A stretch of 64,000 nt of DNA from Amoebidium appalachense (lineage: Eukaryota > Ichthyosporea): positions 3,534,001-3,598,000 of the forward strand of contig CAVNZM010000009.1 in the NCBI GenBank assembly GCA_963693365.1, read 5' to 3'. The position numbers and the translations under genes were made by a program. Below, in pieces: positions 1-13,216 of this stretch. The number at the start of each line of letters is the position of its first letter. The stretch's first letter is position 1. The notes beneath the pieces were generated by a model. The model saw nothing but the letters and a program-made list of their open reading frames with translations. It was not told where the DNA came from and searched no databases.

Positions 1-335
1 TAATAGAAAGCACTCTCGTGCCCCATTAATTTTTGAAATTGGCTGTAAAATAGGACGAAGTTAATGTAGATAGCAACCTTTAGAGATAAAGTTGTAGCTT
101 TGATATGCACAGTGTCAATTTATAGTAATTCTTGGCAAAGCCATTAAATTTAGGCGCAAACTCCTGGTGAGCTGAGCTGAAAATAATTAGTCCAATAAAT
201 TCTGTGACCGGGGGGGAAACGTGCAATCACAAAGTTTTCAAATCATAGCTTTGGATATCGTCAAGCTCAAGTTCAATGACATGGTACCACCGGTGTTGTG
301 AGCATTTTCCGTGTTCTCGATAATCTCGCACGCGT
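1..335. other. Unassigned AT-rich left edge
   Basis: No coding signal, RNA gene or repeat is recognisable here. The sequence is of ordinary complexity and gives way abruptly to a TG-rich tract. Confidence 0.5.
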
Positions 336-960
<625 letters not shown>

Positions 961-1128
961 CATTGGCGCAATTTACGACCCGTTTTTATACTGTCCTCCA
1001 GCCTCGATCACTCAGGTGCAGCCGCGGACGGTTGCTGCAATGCAAACGTTGGTGACCATGAAGTTGGTGATGCTTTCATTTCCTGGTGTTTTTTATTGCC
1101 ACAATACTTTTTATTTCCACAATACATC

Positions 1129-2394
1129 ATGTCTCCAGGCATCATGAACGTAAACAAGGTTGGAAGCTGGGTGCTGGTCCCCACAACCTACGCAACTACA
1201 AGATGGGGTGTGCGAGAGGAGAGGGAGATGAGAAAACGTAGGGTGTGCCCCACTTGTAACGGGTGCGGATATGTGGAGGAGAGAGAGAGGGAGGAGGGAG
1301 AGAGGGTGGAGAGAGAGAGACAGGAAACGAGTAGGAATGAAGAAACTACGGAAGATGCGGGAGACGTCGAGCAGAGCACATACGGTGAGGAGGACGGCGA
1401 GGAAGGGAGCGAAACGGAGGGAGAGAGCGAAAACGAAGCTACAAGTGCCTCGGAAGGAGAGAGTGAGAGTCATACGGATGGATCTCATGTTTTGTCTCCA
1501 AAGTCGAAACAGGCAAGGATAGACTACGAAAAAGCCGTGGAGGATTACAAAAACGTGCGTGCAGAAGTGCTCGGTGTCAAAGTCGGATACGTGACTTTGG
1601 AGGAAGAGGGAGAGAGTGAACCGGTGGTGCGGGCATGCTTCTACGGATGTGGATACGAGACGGATATAAAAACTCATTTTGTGAAGCACATCATGGAACA
1701 TGAGGATCTCGTTGAAAGGCCGCATAAGTGCACCTACCCGGAATGTGACAGGCGATTTGCGGAGTTGTGGAGATTGAACAAGCACATTGAGACACATTCC
1801 GCGAACGGCGGCGGTGGGGAGGTGAGAAAGTATAAGGATAATACGTACGAGTGTACATACGAAGGTTGTAAATATGCCACGTCTAATAAGTCATGTTATG
1901 AATCACATGTTAACAGGGTTCATAAAGGGGAGGTCCCGTACGCGTGCGCGCGTGAAGGTTGCGGGAAGCGATTCACAAGCGAGGCCAATTTACAAAGACA
2001 TGAACTGGTGAATCATCAAGGGTTAGTCCTAAAAAAGAAACGTACGTGTCCTGTAGAAGGGTGTTATTTTTCGGCTGTTGGTGATAAGGCATTAAGGGAT
2101 CATAATAATACGCACACAGGTGAAAGGCCTTATAAATGTCCTTTTTCTGGGTGCAGTGCCGCTTTTACAGGAAGTGCACGATTGCGCCAACACCTGAAGG
2201 TTCATACAGGCGAGAAACGGTTCAAGTGTACTGAACCTGGGTGTAACTATGCAACGTTTAGACAGATGCACATGAAAGTGCACATGAGAAAACACACGGG
2301 GGAAAGACCCTTTGTGTGTAGTTTTGAGGGGTGCGGGAAGGCGTTCACTACGAAGGGGAACAAGTATGCACACGAGAAGTTGCACAGAAAATAG
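1129..2394 (+). CDS. C2H2 zinc-finger protein, TFIIIA/Zic-like finger spacing
   Basis: Probable sequence-specific DNA-binding (or RNA-binding) nuclear protein of about 421 residues. I chose the ATG at 1129 because the same frame upstream runs into poly-G and TG repeats; an in-frame ATG at 1144 or an acceptor at about 1138 (CTCCAG) are alternatives. From about residue 170 to the end there are eight consecutive fingers, the first degenerate. Fingers 2-8 all have Cys-X4-Cys and His-X3/4-His, with TGER/KP-type linkers between the last four. The N-terminal third is a Glu/Ser/Arg-rich acidic region. At residues 40-46 it carries a CPTCNGC motif, a possible extra small zinc site. The finger array is intact. 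Orthology to a named factor cannot be settled from the sequence, because C-X4-C fingers occur in TFIIIA, YY1, Zic/Gli and others. Confidence 0.85.
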   Translation: MSPGIMNVNKVGSWVLVPTTYATTRWGVREEREMRKRRVCPTCNGCGYVEEREREEGERVERERQETSRNEETTEDAGDVEQSTYGEEDGEEGSETEGESENEATSASEGESESHTDGSHVLSPKSKQARIDYEKAVEDYKNVRAEVLGVKVGYVTLEEEGESEPVVRACFYGCGYETDIKTHFVKHIMEHEDLVERPHKCTYPECDRRFAELWRLNKHIETHSANGGGGEVRKYKDNTYECTYEGCKYATSNKSCYESHVNRVHKGEVPYACAREGCGKRFTSEANLQRHELVNHQGLVLKKKRTCPVEGCYFSAVGDKALRDHNNTHTGERPYKCPFSGCSAAFTGSARLRQHLKVHTGEKRFKCTEPGCNYATFRQMHMKVHMRKHTGERPFVCSFEGCGKAFTTKGNKYAHEKLHRK

Positions 2395-2461
2395 TGGGGA
2401 CTGATAGAGGAATTAGTGTCGGTGACGTGATGTGGTATTATGGTATTATGTGCATGTCTTA

Positions 2462-2467
2462 AATAAA
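2462..2467 (+). other. Polyadenylation signal of the zinc-finger gene
   Basis: Canonical AATAAA about 68 bases after the zinc-finger stop codon, followed by a T/G-rich stretch as expected downstream of a cleavage site. Confidence 0.7.
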
Positions 2468-3998
<1,531 letters not shown>

Positions 3999-6256
3999 CT
4001 ATATAGCACATGTACAGTAAAAGCGTGGTAATTGATCAATAATACCATCAGCTAGAGAAAGACCAGTTCTACAGGGAGGTAATATGTATTTAGGTGTTAT
4101 ACATTTTCGAGTGCCATATGTGGCAATACGGTTAAGGCGGTCATTATATATAAAACGAGACATAAGGCTTAGTTTTTCAAGGTGTCTGCTTTCATCGGGT
4201 CTAGTGTCGTGTGGTATCTTTTTCCATTTGTTATATTGCGTGATTATCTTGTGATTGTGTACATGTTTAATAAGTAAGTGGCAGTCCAAAGGCACACACA
4301 CACTTTTGCGGGGTTTATTTGTATTTGTGCCCGGGGGAGAAGGAGGGAGAGAGGGAAGGAAAGAGGGGAGAGGTGAGGAGGGGACAGGTCGGATAGAGAA
4401 GAGAGGGTGGGAGGGCAAATACTTCTTTAAGCGGCTTATGTGCTTATTGAATTTCAGCGCGAGATGGGATACTCTAGCAGCTATTGGGACCAGACCATAT
4501 ATCGAGAGCGTTACAGGCCCAGGTTTACAACAGTTGTTAGATAGAAAGGAGGCAATTTCTGCTTCAAGGAAATTTGCCAAGGGTTTAAGCGCTCTAGTTC
4601 TCTCTTTCTTGATCCAAGCGGCGAGAAGGGGTAAACCATATTCACATGCCGGGAAGACAAAAGTGCGAATAAATGTAAGTCTAATAGAAGGATGGAGGGG
4701 TGTGTCTTTAAAAATATTAGCCGAGAAGAAAGCTAACCGCTTACGAGCAACTCTACCCTCTTTTCGACCATATGGGAAAACATAACACCAACAGAATTAA
4801 CCGGAACACCAAGATATTTGTATTCTGGAACTATAGGTAGAGGTTTAGATGACAATGTAAATGTGTGTAAATTGTTAGCTATATCAGGTACAAGAACACC
4901 ACATTTGTCTATGTTAAGTATCATAAGGTTTGCCTTGCACCACTCTGACACTACATCGAACAATCTTTGCAGGCGTCTAGGGGTACGGGCAAGGAGGGAC
5001 AGATCATCAGCATAGAGAAGTGCAGGCGGAAAATTATTAATAGAGTCATCATTTTCGGCATAAATCTTGACAGCCAAACCATCTATAAATAGGTTAAACA
5101 AAAAGGGGCTAAGCAATGAACCCTGCAAGAGACCTCTAGTACGAGCAAATGGCATATGAAAGATGCCCATTAACCACAGCTCTACCATGGGTTTGAGACA
5201 AGAGTGCTTCTAACAGAACACCAATGCAGTGTGGTACACCCCGTGCAGCAAGCTTTTGCCATAGGAGACCAGGGGAGACAGAATTGTAAGCAGTTTTCCA
5301 ATCAATAAAGCCAACATATCGTGCACCAACTTGCATAGAATCGTGCAGTGCCATTATTTGAACATAACATGAATTGTTCTTACGAAAAGCGGATTGGCAT
5401 GGGTGTATGTGAAGAATAGATTGAAACCTAGGGTGATGTGCAAATAGCCTAAGTAAGCAAGCTTCAAAGAATCTACGAACAACCTGGGTTAGTGTGATGG
5501 GGCGAAAAGATGATATGGGGCCCTCAGAGTCCTTCTTAACTATGGGGATCACTAAGGCATCTGACCAAGATCTTAACGGGACACTGTCCACATTCAGTAA
5601 CACACCAAGAAAAGAGAGAGCTTAACAAAATATTAAGATCAGGTTTCATAGCGCGATCACTTTCCTTTTGTGGGTAGGAGGGAACAAGGATTTTAATGAT
5701 GAAACCCAGCAGGAAGTCCACCAGGTCCACAAGCTTACTAGAGCTATAACTAGATATCACAGACCATATGATATCGGGACTGAGAAAGGGGAGGATCGAT
5801 TCTATGGTAGATCTACAGGCCACACAATAGGTTTCTGAGGGGGGCTCCTATCTTTAAACAGTTCCGAGAAATACTTATCAGAGTCTATGAGGGGGTCTCC
5901 AGTGGTATCACCAATAATACGAGCAGGGGGGCCAAATCGATTCATACTAGCAAGCCGGCGCAAGCTTTCCTTCGGAGACAGGGGCTCACCTAGTCTAGCG
6001 GGAGTGGTGTTTGGTAACAAGAGAGCATCGGGATATTCCTTCCTACCACCACCAGCATAATCACTGAGATCTATTAAATCATCAACAATAAAGTTAGTGC
6101 ATGTATCTAGTACGAGATGTGAATCTGGTCTGGCTTGTGCAGATTCTAATAGGCGCATATATAGGGTGTTTCGTTGCATAGCATACACATACATCAACTC
6201 TACCCCACGTATGGGAACCAAGAACACTAGTACTCTTCGGCATCGCATGAACACCT
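3999..6256 (-). mobile_element. Decayed non-LTR (LINE-type) retrotransposon, 5'-truncated
   Basis: A run of minus-strand reading frames, broken by several frameshifts, together makes up most of a LINE reverse transcriptase ORF. From 6256 to about 5820 lies the region that precedes the fingers in LINE ORF2 proteins, ending in a YFSELFKDRSP-like stretch. A small frame at about 5745-5710 has a GPGGLPAGF motif typical of the start of the RT domain. The fingers and palm follow, then a thumb and C-terminal part to about 3999. No endonuclease domain is visible, and the left side ends in a G-rich low-complexity tract, so the copy is 5'-truncated or eroded. Clade assignment is not possible by eye. Confidence 0.85.
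4733..5603 (-). pseudogene. LINE reverse transcriptase core, frameshifted
   Basis: Two overlapping minus-strand frames carry the RT core. The upstream frame (5603-5136) has the SFRPITL motif, a Q-AFRK motif and FIDWKTAYNSV, which is RT box A with its catalytic Asp. The downstream frame (5188-4733) has LLQGSLLSPFLFNLFI (box B) and YADDLSLL (box C, the two catalytic Asps), then a YKYLGV motif. The frame changes near 5150-5185, between boxes A and B, so this copy cannot make a continuous enzyme. The catalytic residues themselves are preserved, which suggests moderate age. Confidence 0.9.
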
Positions 6257-7052
6257 GAAGTAAGCCCCCCCCCCCCTCCCCCGAGAGAATGAGAGGGGGG
6301 GGGAGAGGGGGGGGGGGGGGGGAGGGGAGGACAGAGGGAGGGGGAGAAGGAAGGAAGGGGGAAGCGGGTGCAGGTCCAGGGAGGGGAAGAGGAAGACCGG
6401 GGAGCCCAGGAAGTGAAGGAAAAGAGACAGAGAGGGAGGAACGCTGGGGATTTTTGAATTTTGGTTTTAAAATGGGGGCGGGGGGTGGGTGGGTGGGTGG
6501 GGGTGGGGGGGGGGGGGGGGGGGGGGGGGGGAGGAGTAGTAATATCGACGTCCACCCTGGTGGTACCCCTTTCCCCACCCCACTTCCTGGACGACCCACC
6601 CACCCCCTACGAAGCGGGTGGGTGGGTTACAGTTCCCCCCTTCTCCCCCTCCCCCCTCCCCAAGGTAGCCGCAGGCGTGGGTGGGTCCCCCCCCTCCCCC
6701 CTGCCGGGGCCCCCCTCCGGGGGGGGGAGGGGGGGGGGGGGGGGGGGGAGGGAAGGGACCCACCTGGGCACCTGGGTGAGTGGGGTGGTGGTCCCCCCCC
6801 CCCCCCTGCCGGGGCCCCCTCAGGGGGGGGGGGGAGGGGGGAAGGGACCCACCTGGGCACCTGGATGAGTGGGGTGGTGGTACCCCCCCCCCCCCCCCCC
6901 CCCCCCCATGGTTAGAGCGTCTTTTCCACCCAACAAGGTTGTAACTGCATTCGTTACTTCTTTTTTTTAGGAGGAATTACTTCCGTTTTGGCCGCTTCAC
7001 CCCCTCCCCCCCTCCACATACACACGCACGCACACACACACACGCACACGCA

Positions 7053-7095
<43 letters not shown>

Positions 7096-7170
7096 GCGCG
7101 CGCGCACACACGTGACACACACACACTCACACATACACCCACACTACACCGTGCCACACCCACCCACACA
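6257..7170. repeat. G/C-rich low-complexity block with an ~89-bp tandem repeat
   Basis: 6257-6535 is G/A-rich with long G runs and GGGT repeats. A GAAGGGACCCACCTGGGCAC segment occurs at 6752 and again at 6841 (89-bp spacing), and CTGCCGGGGCCCC occurs at 6701 and 6806, so about two units of an 89-105 bp repeat separate C and G runs. 7018-7110 is (CA)n passing into (CG)n. Pro/Gly-rich open frames here are artefacts. Confidence 0.85.
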
Positions 7171-7955
7171 CCCACCGGGCCAACGAGCTATAACAGGGGT
7201 AAGTTATTAGCAATTAACTAGAAGAATCATTTTTAGGCTGCTTAGTTTATGTATTCTTACACACACAGTATACCAGGCAGCCAGGCAGGCACGGAATAGG
7301 CAGAACTTCTCGATGGTGTCATGAGTTTGTGACGTGAACTGAGAACCAACATACAAAGTATGCGATTGCGTTCCACTGATGTCCAAAACACCAATCAGCC
7401 ACGATCATAATTTAAAGTAACCAATCATAACGTTTTAAATTTAAACATTGGCATGCGGTCTCTCAATCTTACAAATTTTTTCGTCTAAAAAAGTTTTTAG
7501 TCTTTATGTGCCTTATCAGGTGACGAAAAGCACCACTGTATCATGTCACGGTTACATACGCTGTTCGTACGATGTAGTACATAGTACAGGAACGAAGTGT
7601 ATTAGGGTCTTTTCTTGACATATGCATATGCTATGCTCAATGTCAAAACATCAACGACAAGAGAATGAGGAAACGCGTTCTTACTTGTGAAGAGTTGTGC
7701 CAGTATGCATAGCTGAAGTTGAAGAGAATCAAGCAACGGTCATGGGATGTATCTCTAAAGTGCAAGTTGACTGAGATGATCTCGGAGGCAACAGAGGATA
7801 GTTTTCGTATTTTTCTTCTTTCTCGCCTGATATGTGTAGGTTAGCTCACGTTGTTTTGCACCGTAGCTCACCCATTTAAATAGCCTTTATCTGGCAATTG
7901 TACATTTAAAACTCGTGCACTTAATATTAATTAGTGATAACCAACACTGTTGAAG
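7171..7955. other. Upstream region of the 7TM receptor gene
   Basis: Ordinary-complexity sequence with two CCAATCA boxes (7391 and 7421, 30 bp apart) and AT-rich segments. It most likely holds promoter and 5'UTR sequence for the receptor; no separate gene is seen. Confidence 0.4.
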
Positions 7956-9322
7956 ATGCTTACTCCATCTCAGGTAGATGCCCTTTTGATAGCCAACCGC
8001 GTGGCGGGTGCATTAGGCCTTCTTGGCTGTATAGCCTCCCTCATGTTCAGTACCACCATGCGTTCGACACGCACAGGCAGGCAGGCACGACACACAATAT
8101 TCCTTCACTACTGTGCCGCTGATATCATCGCCGCACTTTCGATCTTCCTGTCGACATGGCTGGTAGGCCAGAACTCAACGTGCAAATTGCAGGTAGGCCT
8201 TGCCCACCTCTATTCGTCTTTGCCTGAAAACGAAGACTTTCCTACCTTTTTGTTAAATTGTTAAACTATTGGCTTGATTAAGCTCGGTTTGTTCGCAGCC
8301 GAAGACTCTCCATCTTGCAATTCTGATGATCGCTCAATTGTGAAAGTTTCAGCTATTTTTTTGCTTGTCTCAAGGCTTTATTCAGCACGGTTTCAGCATT
8401 TGCATAACTGATAGCCATCAATTGATGTGTAGCATCTCATCTCAACCCCATGTATACAAAAAGATGTAACTGATGACCAGACAAGGATCAAACGTTAACT
8501 AGCCCCCCCTCCCCCCCCCCCCCCCCCCCCCCCCCCCTCCCTCCCCCTCCTTCCCCCAAGTGTCTATCTCCGGCCTTTTCCGCTGCCTGCTCAACCCATC
8601 TCACTAATCTCCCCACCCAACCACAGGGCTTCATGATGACCGTAGGCTCAGGCGGTCTCTTCTGGACTGGTGCCTTAGTCAACGACATGCTTCTACGGAT
8701 TGGTTTTCGCTGGCACGAGGAACGATTGCTTCAACTCATGCCCGTATACTACGTCGTGTGTTGGGTTATGCCCATTGGCTTCGCCATCGGGCTCACGGTC
8801 GCAGATGTTTTCATTCCTCTCGGCCCATGGTGTTGGATATCCCCAGCCTATGAGACCGCCCGCCTATTGACACACTACGTGTGGTTATGGGGGGTTTCCA
8901 TTTATAGTATCGGCGTGTATTTCATGCTCACGTACAAACTCGTAATGATTCGCCGCGGTTCGAAGCAACCAATTAAAGGGGCCCCTTTGTGGGCGATTTA
9001 CCAAATGTGGCTATACGCGTTCGTTTTTATCATTTTGTGGCTTCCCGGGACGGTTTTGTATGTTTACGATCACAACAATCCTTTCAAGCAGGATTTTGGC
9101 CTTATCATGTGGGTCACCATCTCACCCACCAGCCAGGGGTTTTTCTACTTCATGATCTACGTTGGACCCCCCCTTATGCGAAACTATTCCAAGGGGAAGC
9201 TGGCTAGCTCCACGACAAACCCTACAAGCAGCACCAATCGCCAGCAACAAGGTGGGTCTATAATTATTGCCTTAACAACTAACACTCCGAAAAATCGAAT
9301 TTCCCATCTTCAAGAATTTTGA
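7956..9322 (+). CDS. Seven-transmembrane receptor, cAMP-receptor/secretin-like (Dicty_CAR type)
   Basis: Two exons, 7956-8192 and 8627-9322, join in phase 0 across a GTAGGC...CCACAG intron of 434 bases. The predicted protein, about 310 residues, has seven hydrophobic helices: TM1 (about residues 17-36), TM2 (47-70, followed by a Cys), TM3 starting just after the splice, TM4 ending at a WCW motif, TM5, TM6 with WLPG, and TM7 with SPTSQGFFYFMIY. The conserved extracellular Cys pair, the W-P in TM6 and the QGFFxFxxY end of TM7 fit the Dictyostelium cAMP-receptor-like/class B-E superfamily rather than rhodopsin-like receptors. That predicts a G-protein-coupled plasma-membrane sensor of unknown ligand. 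The C-tail is Ser/Thr-rich. A donor-like CAAG|GTGGGT near 9252 leaves open a further 3' exon, so the last about 23 residues are uncertain. Confidence 0.8.
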
Positions 9323-9879
9323 ATATACACAAGTGCATGTCAGAAAACGCTTCAGAAAACGCTCGTATATAATGACTGTCGAACCCAGAGCTACTGTCCA
9401 GACAGTAGCTGCTTATATACGAAGGCAAGTACACTTGTGTTCTCTTTTGTGGTCCTGGTGCTCTCGGGAACTTCACCAGAATCTAAACAGATCCAGCCCG
9501 GGATCTAGGTGGTGCGTAGCTAGCCAATCGGAGCTAACAACGGTGCGAGCCCTAGTGGCCATAATCGGAGCCCGGATAGCCGGGCGCAATCTGATCGGAT
9601 AGCCAAGTGACTAAGAAACACACGTATTTACACAGATCTCTCTAACAAAGACCAAAAACACCTAAAATAGAACTAAGGAGAGAGTGAGATATCATTACAC
9701 ACATTATTTATTCTGACAGTGCACACGTAACATTCAATGATAAACGTGCTGCAATGTGTGTGTGTATCATAATGCGCGCGCACGCACGCATGTGTGCGTG
9801 TGTGCGTGCGCATGTGTGTGTGTGCTCGCGCATGCCTGTGCGAATATGTGCGTGTGCTTGCGTGGTCCCCCCCCCCCCC

Positions 9880-9915
<36 letters not shown>

Positions 9916-9952
9916 AACTGGGCCAAACCACACACTCCGAATCCACCCACTA

Positions 9953-9986
<34 letters not shown>

Positions 9987-10531
9987 CCTCTCCCCTTCCC
10001 CTTCCCCTTCCTCAAACACCACTGCATTGCTAAAGACATGTACTATAGATTAGATCATATATCCCAGTTTTAAAAGGAAATTTCGGGAAAGGGCTCCAAA
10101 ACAATGCAAAGACTTCATCGCTTCTGAATGTAGAATTGCCACGTGTCATTTGCCTTGAAGATTTGGGTCGGCCCCTTCCTCCTCCTCCTCCTCCTCTTTT
10201 TCTTCAGATTGTTTTTCTTTTATGTGAAAGTTTGTTTGCGCTTACACCTCCGTGTATGTGTTGTGTCGGTTGGCCGGGACGGGTGTGTTGCCCCTTCGCC
10301 CTACGTCTCCGTTTTCAAGACCAACATGTTTTGTAGGATCCAGGATGAATTGTATTTGACAAGAAAGCCCCCCTCCCCCCTCCCCCCCCCTCCCCCCGCG
10401 CACGCTCTCAAGAAAATTTTTTCGAACCAAAAACGAAAAGAAAAAGGAAATGTTGTTGCTTTGGCTTCACCCTGCCCTCATATTTAAGATCACTTGAGCC
10501 AGAGAGTTAAACAAGTTGATTACATGCATTC
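9323..10531. other. Intergenic, mixed unique and repeat sequence
   Basis: 9323-9740 is unique sequence with no recognisable gene. 9745-9865 is interrupted (GT)n/(GC)n, 9867-9911 a C-then-A homopolymer pair, 9954-9984 a C run, then C/T-rich sequence. 10040-10500 shows nothing recognisable apart from short T-rich and C-rich tracts. Confidence 0.6.
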
Positions 10532-10538
10532 TATAAAA
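10532..10538 (+). promoter_or_regulatory. TATA box of the 10.6-kb gene
   Basis: TATAAAA about 95 bases upstream of the ATG at 10633, with an inverted CCAAT box (GATTGG, 10555-10560) between them. The combination supports a real transcription start near 10565. Confidence 0.5.
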
Positions 10539-10632
10539 ACTAATAGCCCGATTTGATTGGCTACCCACAGGCACAGGCACACTCAGCCTGGTTCACACGA
10601 CCGACGCCGGCCCAAGTGTTCTGGTTGAAGTG

Positions 10633-10807
10633 ATGGACGAAAAAACGGAAAGAAAAACCGGGAAAATGGAGAACCCCGAAGATGTGCCCAAGAAGTTCTC
10701 TTTGGGTCTTGGTGCTACTAGCCGTGTTTTGGTGTCGCGGTCTATCGATCCGGAAGACGAAAATGAAATGACGGAGGTTGCACGTGCTCGGAGTACCAAA
10801 AGTGGAG
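10633..10807 (+). CDS. First exon of an unidentified gene
   Basis: An ATG follows a TATA box and 5' leader and opens a 58-codon frame rich in Lys, Glu and Arg that ends at a plausible donor (GGAG|GTGTGT). The encoded peptide (start MDEKTERKTGKMENPEDVP) is charged and has no domain I recognise. Past the donor the frame stays open only a few codons. The downstream exons are not securely known, so the function is unassigned. Confidence 0.4.
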
Positions 10808-11131
10808 GTGTGTGGCTTAACATTGTGTGAAGACCCATACATAGGATATATTACTATGTATTGAGTGATATGTCATTTGAATTTGAGTGCTGGGGAGGGG
10901 GAGGAGGGGAGAAATAGGGGGGGGGGGGGGGGGGGGGGGGGAGCATGAAGGCTATATGTACGTGGAGGTATAGCAATGTGCGTTTGGCAACGCCTATATG
11001 TGTTTTTGGTTTTAATCCTACACACACGGTGTGCATGTGCAGGTTTATGGAAACACGAGTTAGATTATTAGCAGGCTGTGCTTTTCCTTGCCCCGTGTAT
11101 CATGTATCTGTTTGCATCGAGAGTGTATGTC

Positions 11132-11195
<64 letters not shown>

Positions 11196-12101
11196 GAGGG
11201 GGAGGGAGGTGGGGGGGGGGGGGGGAGGTTGTGTTGCCGGCAGATCTGTATGAACAAAAGTGTATGTACGTGTCTCACATGTGTACGCGGTGTACTAGGC
11301 ATAACCACACCAAAATGTGAATAGAACTAGAATTTTTCTGTATGCCGTCACCTTAGGTACCTTGTAAAGGCGTTGATGTCTTGTGGCTGTACCCGGTGAT
11401 ACTGCTCGTGTACATAGTTAGTACTAGATATGACAATAGTGTTTGATATATGATGGAGGGATATACACATGTGTAATTTAGAATATCCACCATTCGTTGC
11501 TGCAATGATACGATATCAAGTTGATAGAATGAGATCACTGATGGTGTATTGTGGATCCGGAACCATAGCTAAGATGTGTAAATGGAGATGTTATGAACAT
11601 GGTGCCTGCCGGCACAGCTGGAAAATCGAATTATTAATAAACTGTGAGATATATGGGAAATTGAGACTGGGATAGTTTAGTTGCACATGCGGGGCACACA
11701 AGGTTTGCCGGCTTATGATTTAGACCACCTTATTCCTATGCGATTTCAGGGTCCTTATCGTGTCTGCACAGTATATTCAAATCCCCGACGGTCACCTGAC
11801 ACTGTACATAGGTATACATCCTCCATCCCCCCTTTTCTTCAGGGGAGCGGGAAGGGGGGATGGAGGAGACGGGGGAGGTGTGCGGGTGTGTATGTGTGGG
11901 TGGGGGGGGGGGGGGGGGGGGTGTTTACGGAAGGATACAATTGGGGGGAAGGGGGGGTGGGGGGATAGAGAGGGAGGGGGCGGGGGGAAGATGACGAAAA
12001 GAGGCAGTGGAGGTGTGTGTGTGTGTGGGGGGGGGGGGGGAGGGGGGGGGGAGGTGCAGTGGAGGAAGGGGGGGGGGGGGGGGGAGGTGCAGTGGAGGAA
12101 G

Positions 12102-12134
<33 letters not shown>

Positions 12135-12543
12135 ACATTGTCAACATGATAGATCTAGACCCGGGGCCCTCCGGAGCCCTCACAAGCATTTTTCCATCTA
12201 CCTACGTCTGCTCGGCCTGGGTCACGGGAGAGGGTAGAGATTCTTTTTCCAGTCAGTATTTTCTATAAGCAGTTTTTTGGCCAGAGTGCGAAAGAGTATG
12301 GCAAATGAACTGACAACTGATTTGGGGTAAAAGAGGGAAAATATTATGTATTGGTTGGGTGAGTGGCGGGGTACATAGTGGAAGGGTGGGTTTTGGGACG
12401 TGGATACATACCACACTGGCCATATGCATCAGTGAATGGGGAGAACTGCACTTTATATTGGGTGTTGCATCGGCCTGTTGCCTATTAAACCTGTGTGTGG
12501 GTTCTGTAACTGTATAGTTGTTTCTTGCTTTCTGCTGCTACAG
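10808..12543. repeat. Low-complexity stretch with one weak exon candidate
   Basis: Holds a G run at 10917-10941, (TG)n at 11137-11193 followed by G-rich tract, G-rich tracts at 11850-11995, and a G-rich tandem (GGTGCAGTGGAGGAA, about 12053 and 12087, flanked by G runs). Unique sequence at 11240-11840 and 12130-12540 shows no recognisable protein domain. Confidence 0.6.
11750..11811 (+). other. Possible internal exon, unknown product
   Basis: A good acceptor (CGATTTCAG), 62 bases open in one frame with a non-repetitive peptide (QYIQIPDGHLTLYI), and a donor (ATAG|GTATAC). Its phase does not join directly to the first exon at 10633, so membership of that gene is unproven. Confidence 0.25.
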
Positions 12544-12639
12544 CCTGAGCTGTATGATTGCCTACTCTTTCTTTCTCGTGGCGGTCGAACTTCCATTTCA
12601 GCGAGCACACACTGGCATATACAACATTTCTGAATTCAG
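12544..12639 (+). other. Possible internal exon with a hydrophobic segment
   Basis: Bounded by CTGCTACAG and TTCAG|GTTAGTG. One frame is open throughout and encodes a hydrophobic helix followed by QRAHTGIYNISEF, faintly like the second membrane helix of ABCG-type permease domains. The similarity is too short to rely on. Confidence 0.3.
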
Positions 12640-12825
12640 GTTAGTGCTTGCAGCTAGGTTTTATACTGCCCAGTGAGTCCAAGTACACTAAACGTACACA
12701 CAAAATTTAATCAATGTATGTTCATTTCATGACCATATTGTGGCCTGTAAATGACATGGCTACACTGTTACAGTTGAAGTTGAACCAAGAGATTATCACC
12801 ACCTCTACCTCTGCCCAATGTAATA

Positions 12826-13071
12826 CTATGTTAACCCATGGTAGCTTCCATAGGGATAATGCACCCCATACTGGCCCGGGTAAACCACTCTAGCTTCAGG
12901 ATGGCCGGGATAACAGTAGTATGGCGTATGATGGTATGGGTACTGGGGATAGAACTGTACGTAGGTGGGATAAGGCGGTGCGTACGCGGCGGGGAACTCA
13001 CGCTCACTTTCTGGAACGTAAATGTTTTTCTTTCCCGTTTCGTCGGACTCCGAACTATGGGTGACCTCCAT
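12826..13071 (-). CDS. Tyr/Pro-rich C-terminal reading frame, possibly the 3' end of the HTH gene
   Basis: An 81-codon minus-strand frame ends at 12826 and encodes a strongly biased peptide with repeated YP, PY and GQYG-like steps. The codons are not a simple DNA repeat, which suggests real coding sequence. It lies just downstream of the CENPB-type HTH frame but in another frame. Two stops separate it from the Lys-rich frame that would connect them (near 13099), so either an unrecognised intron or frameshift mutations lie between. Confidence 0.4.
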   Translation of the reverse strand: MEVTHSSESDETGKKNIYVPESEREFPAAYAPPYPTYVQFYPQYPYHHTPYYCYPGHPEARVVYPGQYGVHYPYGSYHGLT

Positions 13072-13216
13072 CCGAGCCAGTGCTTTTGTTCTTCATTTTT
13101 ACCCCTTCCGTTCACCTTTCTCCTGCTGCACGTTCGAGTTCCTTTTTCCACTCCGGGGTTCTTTCGATGAGGCCGAGCATGTTTTCGTTTTTTCCAGCTC
13201 TCCTCCCGTTTGTTTC

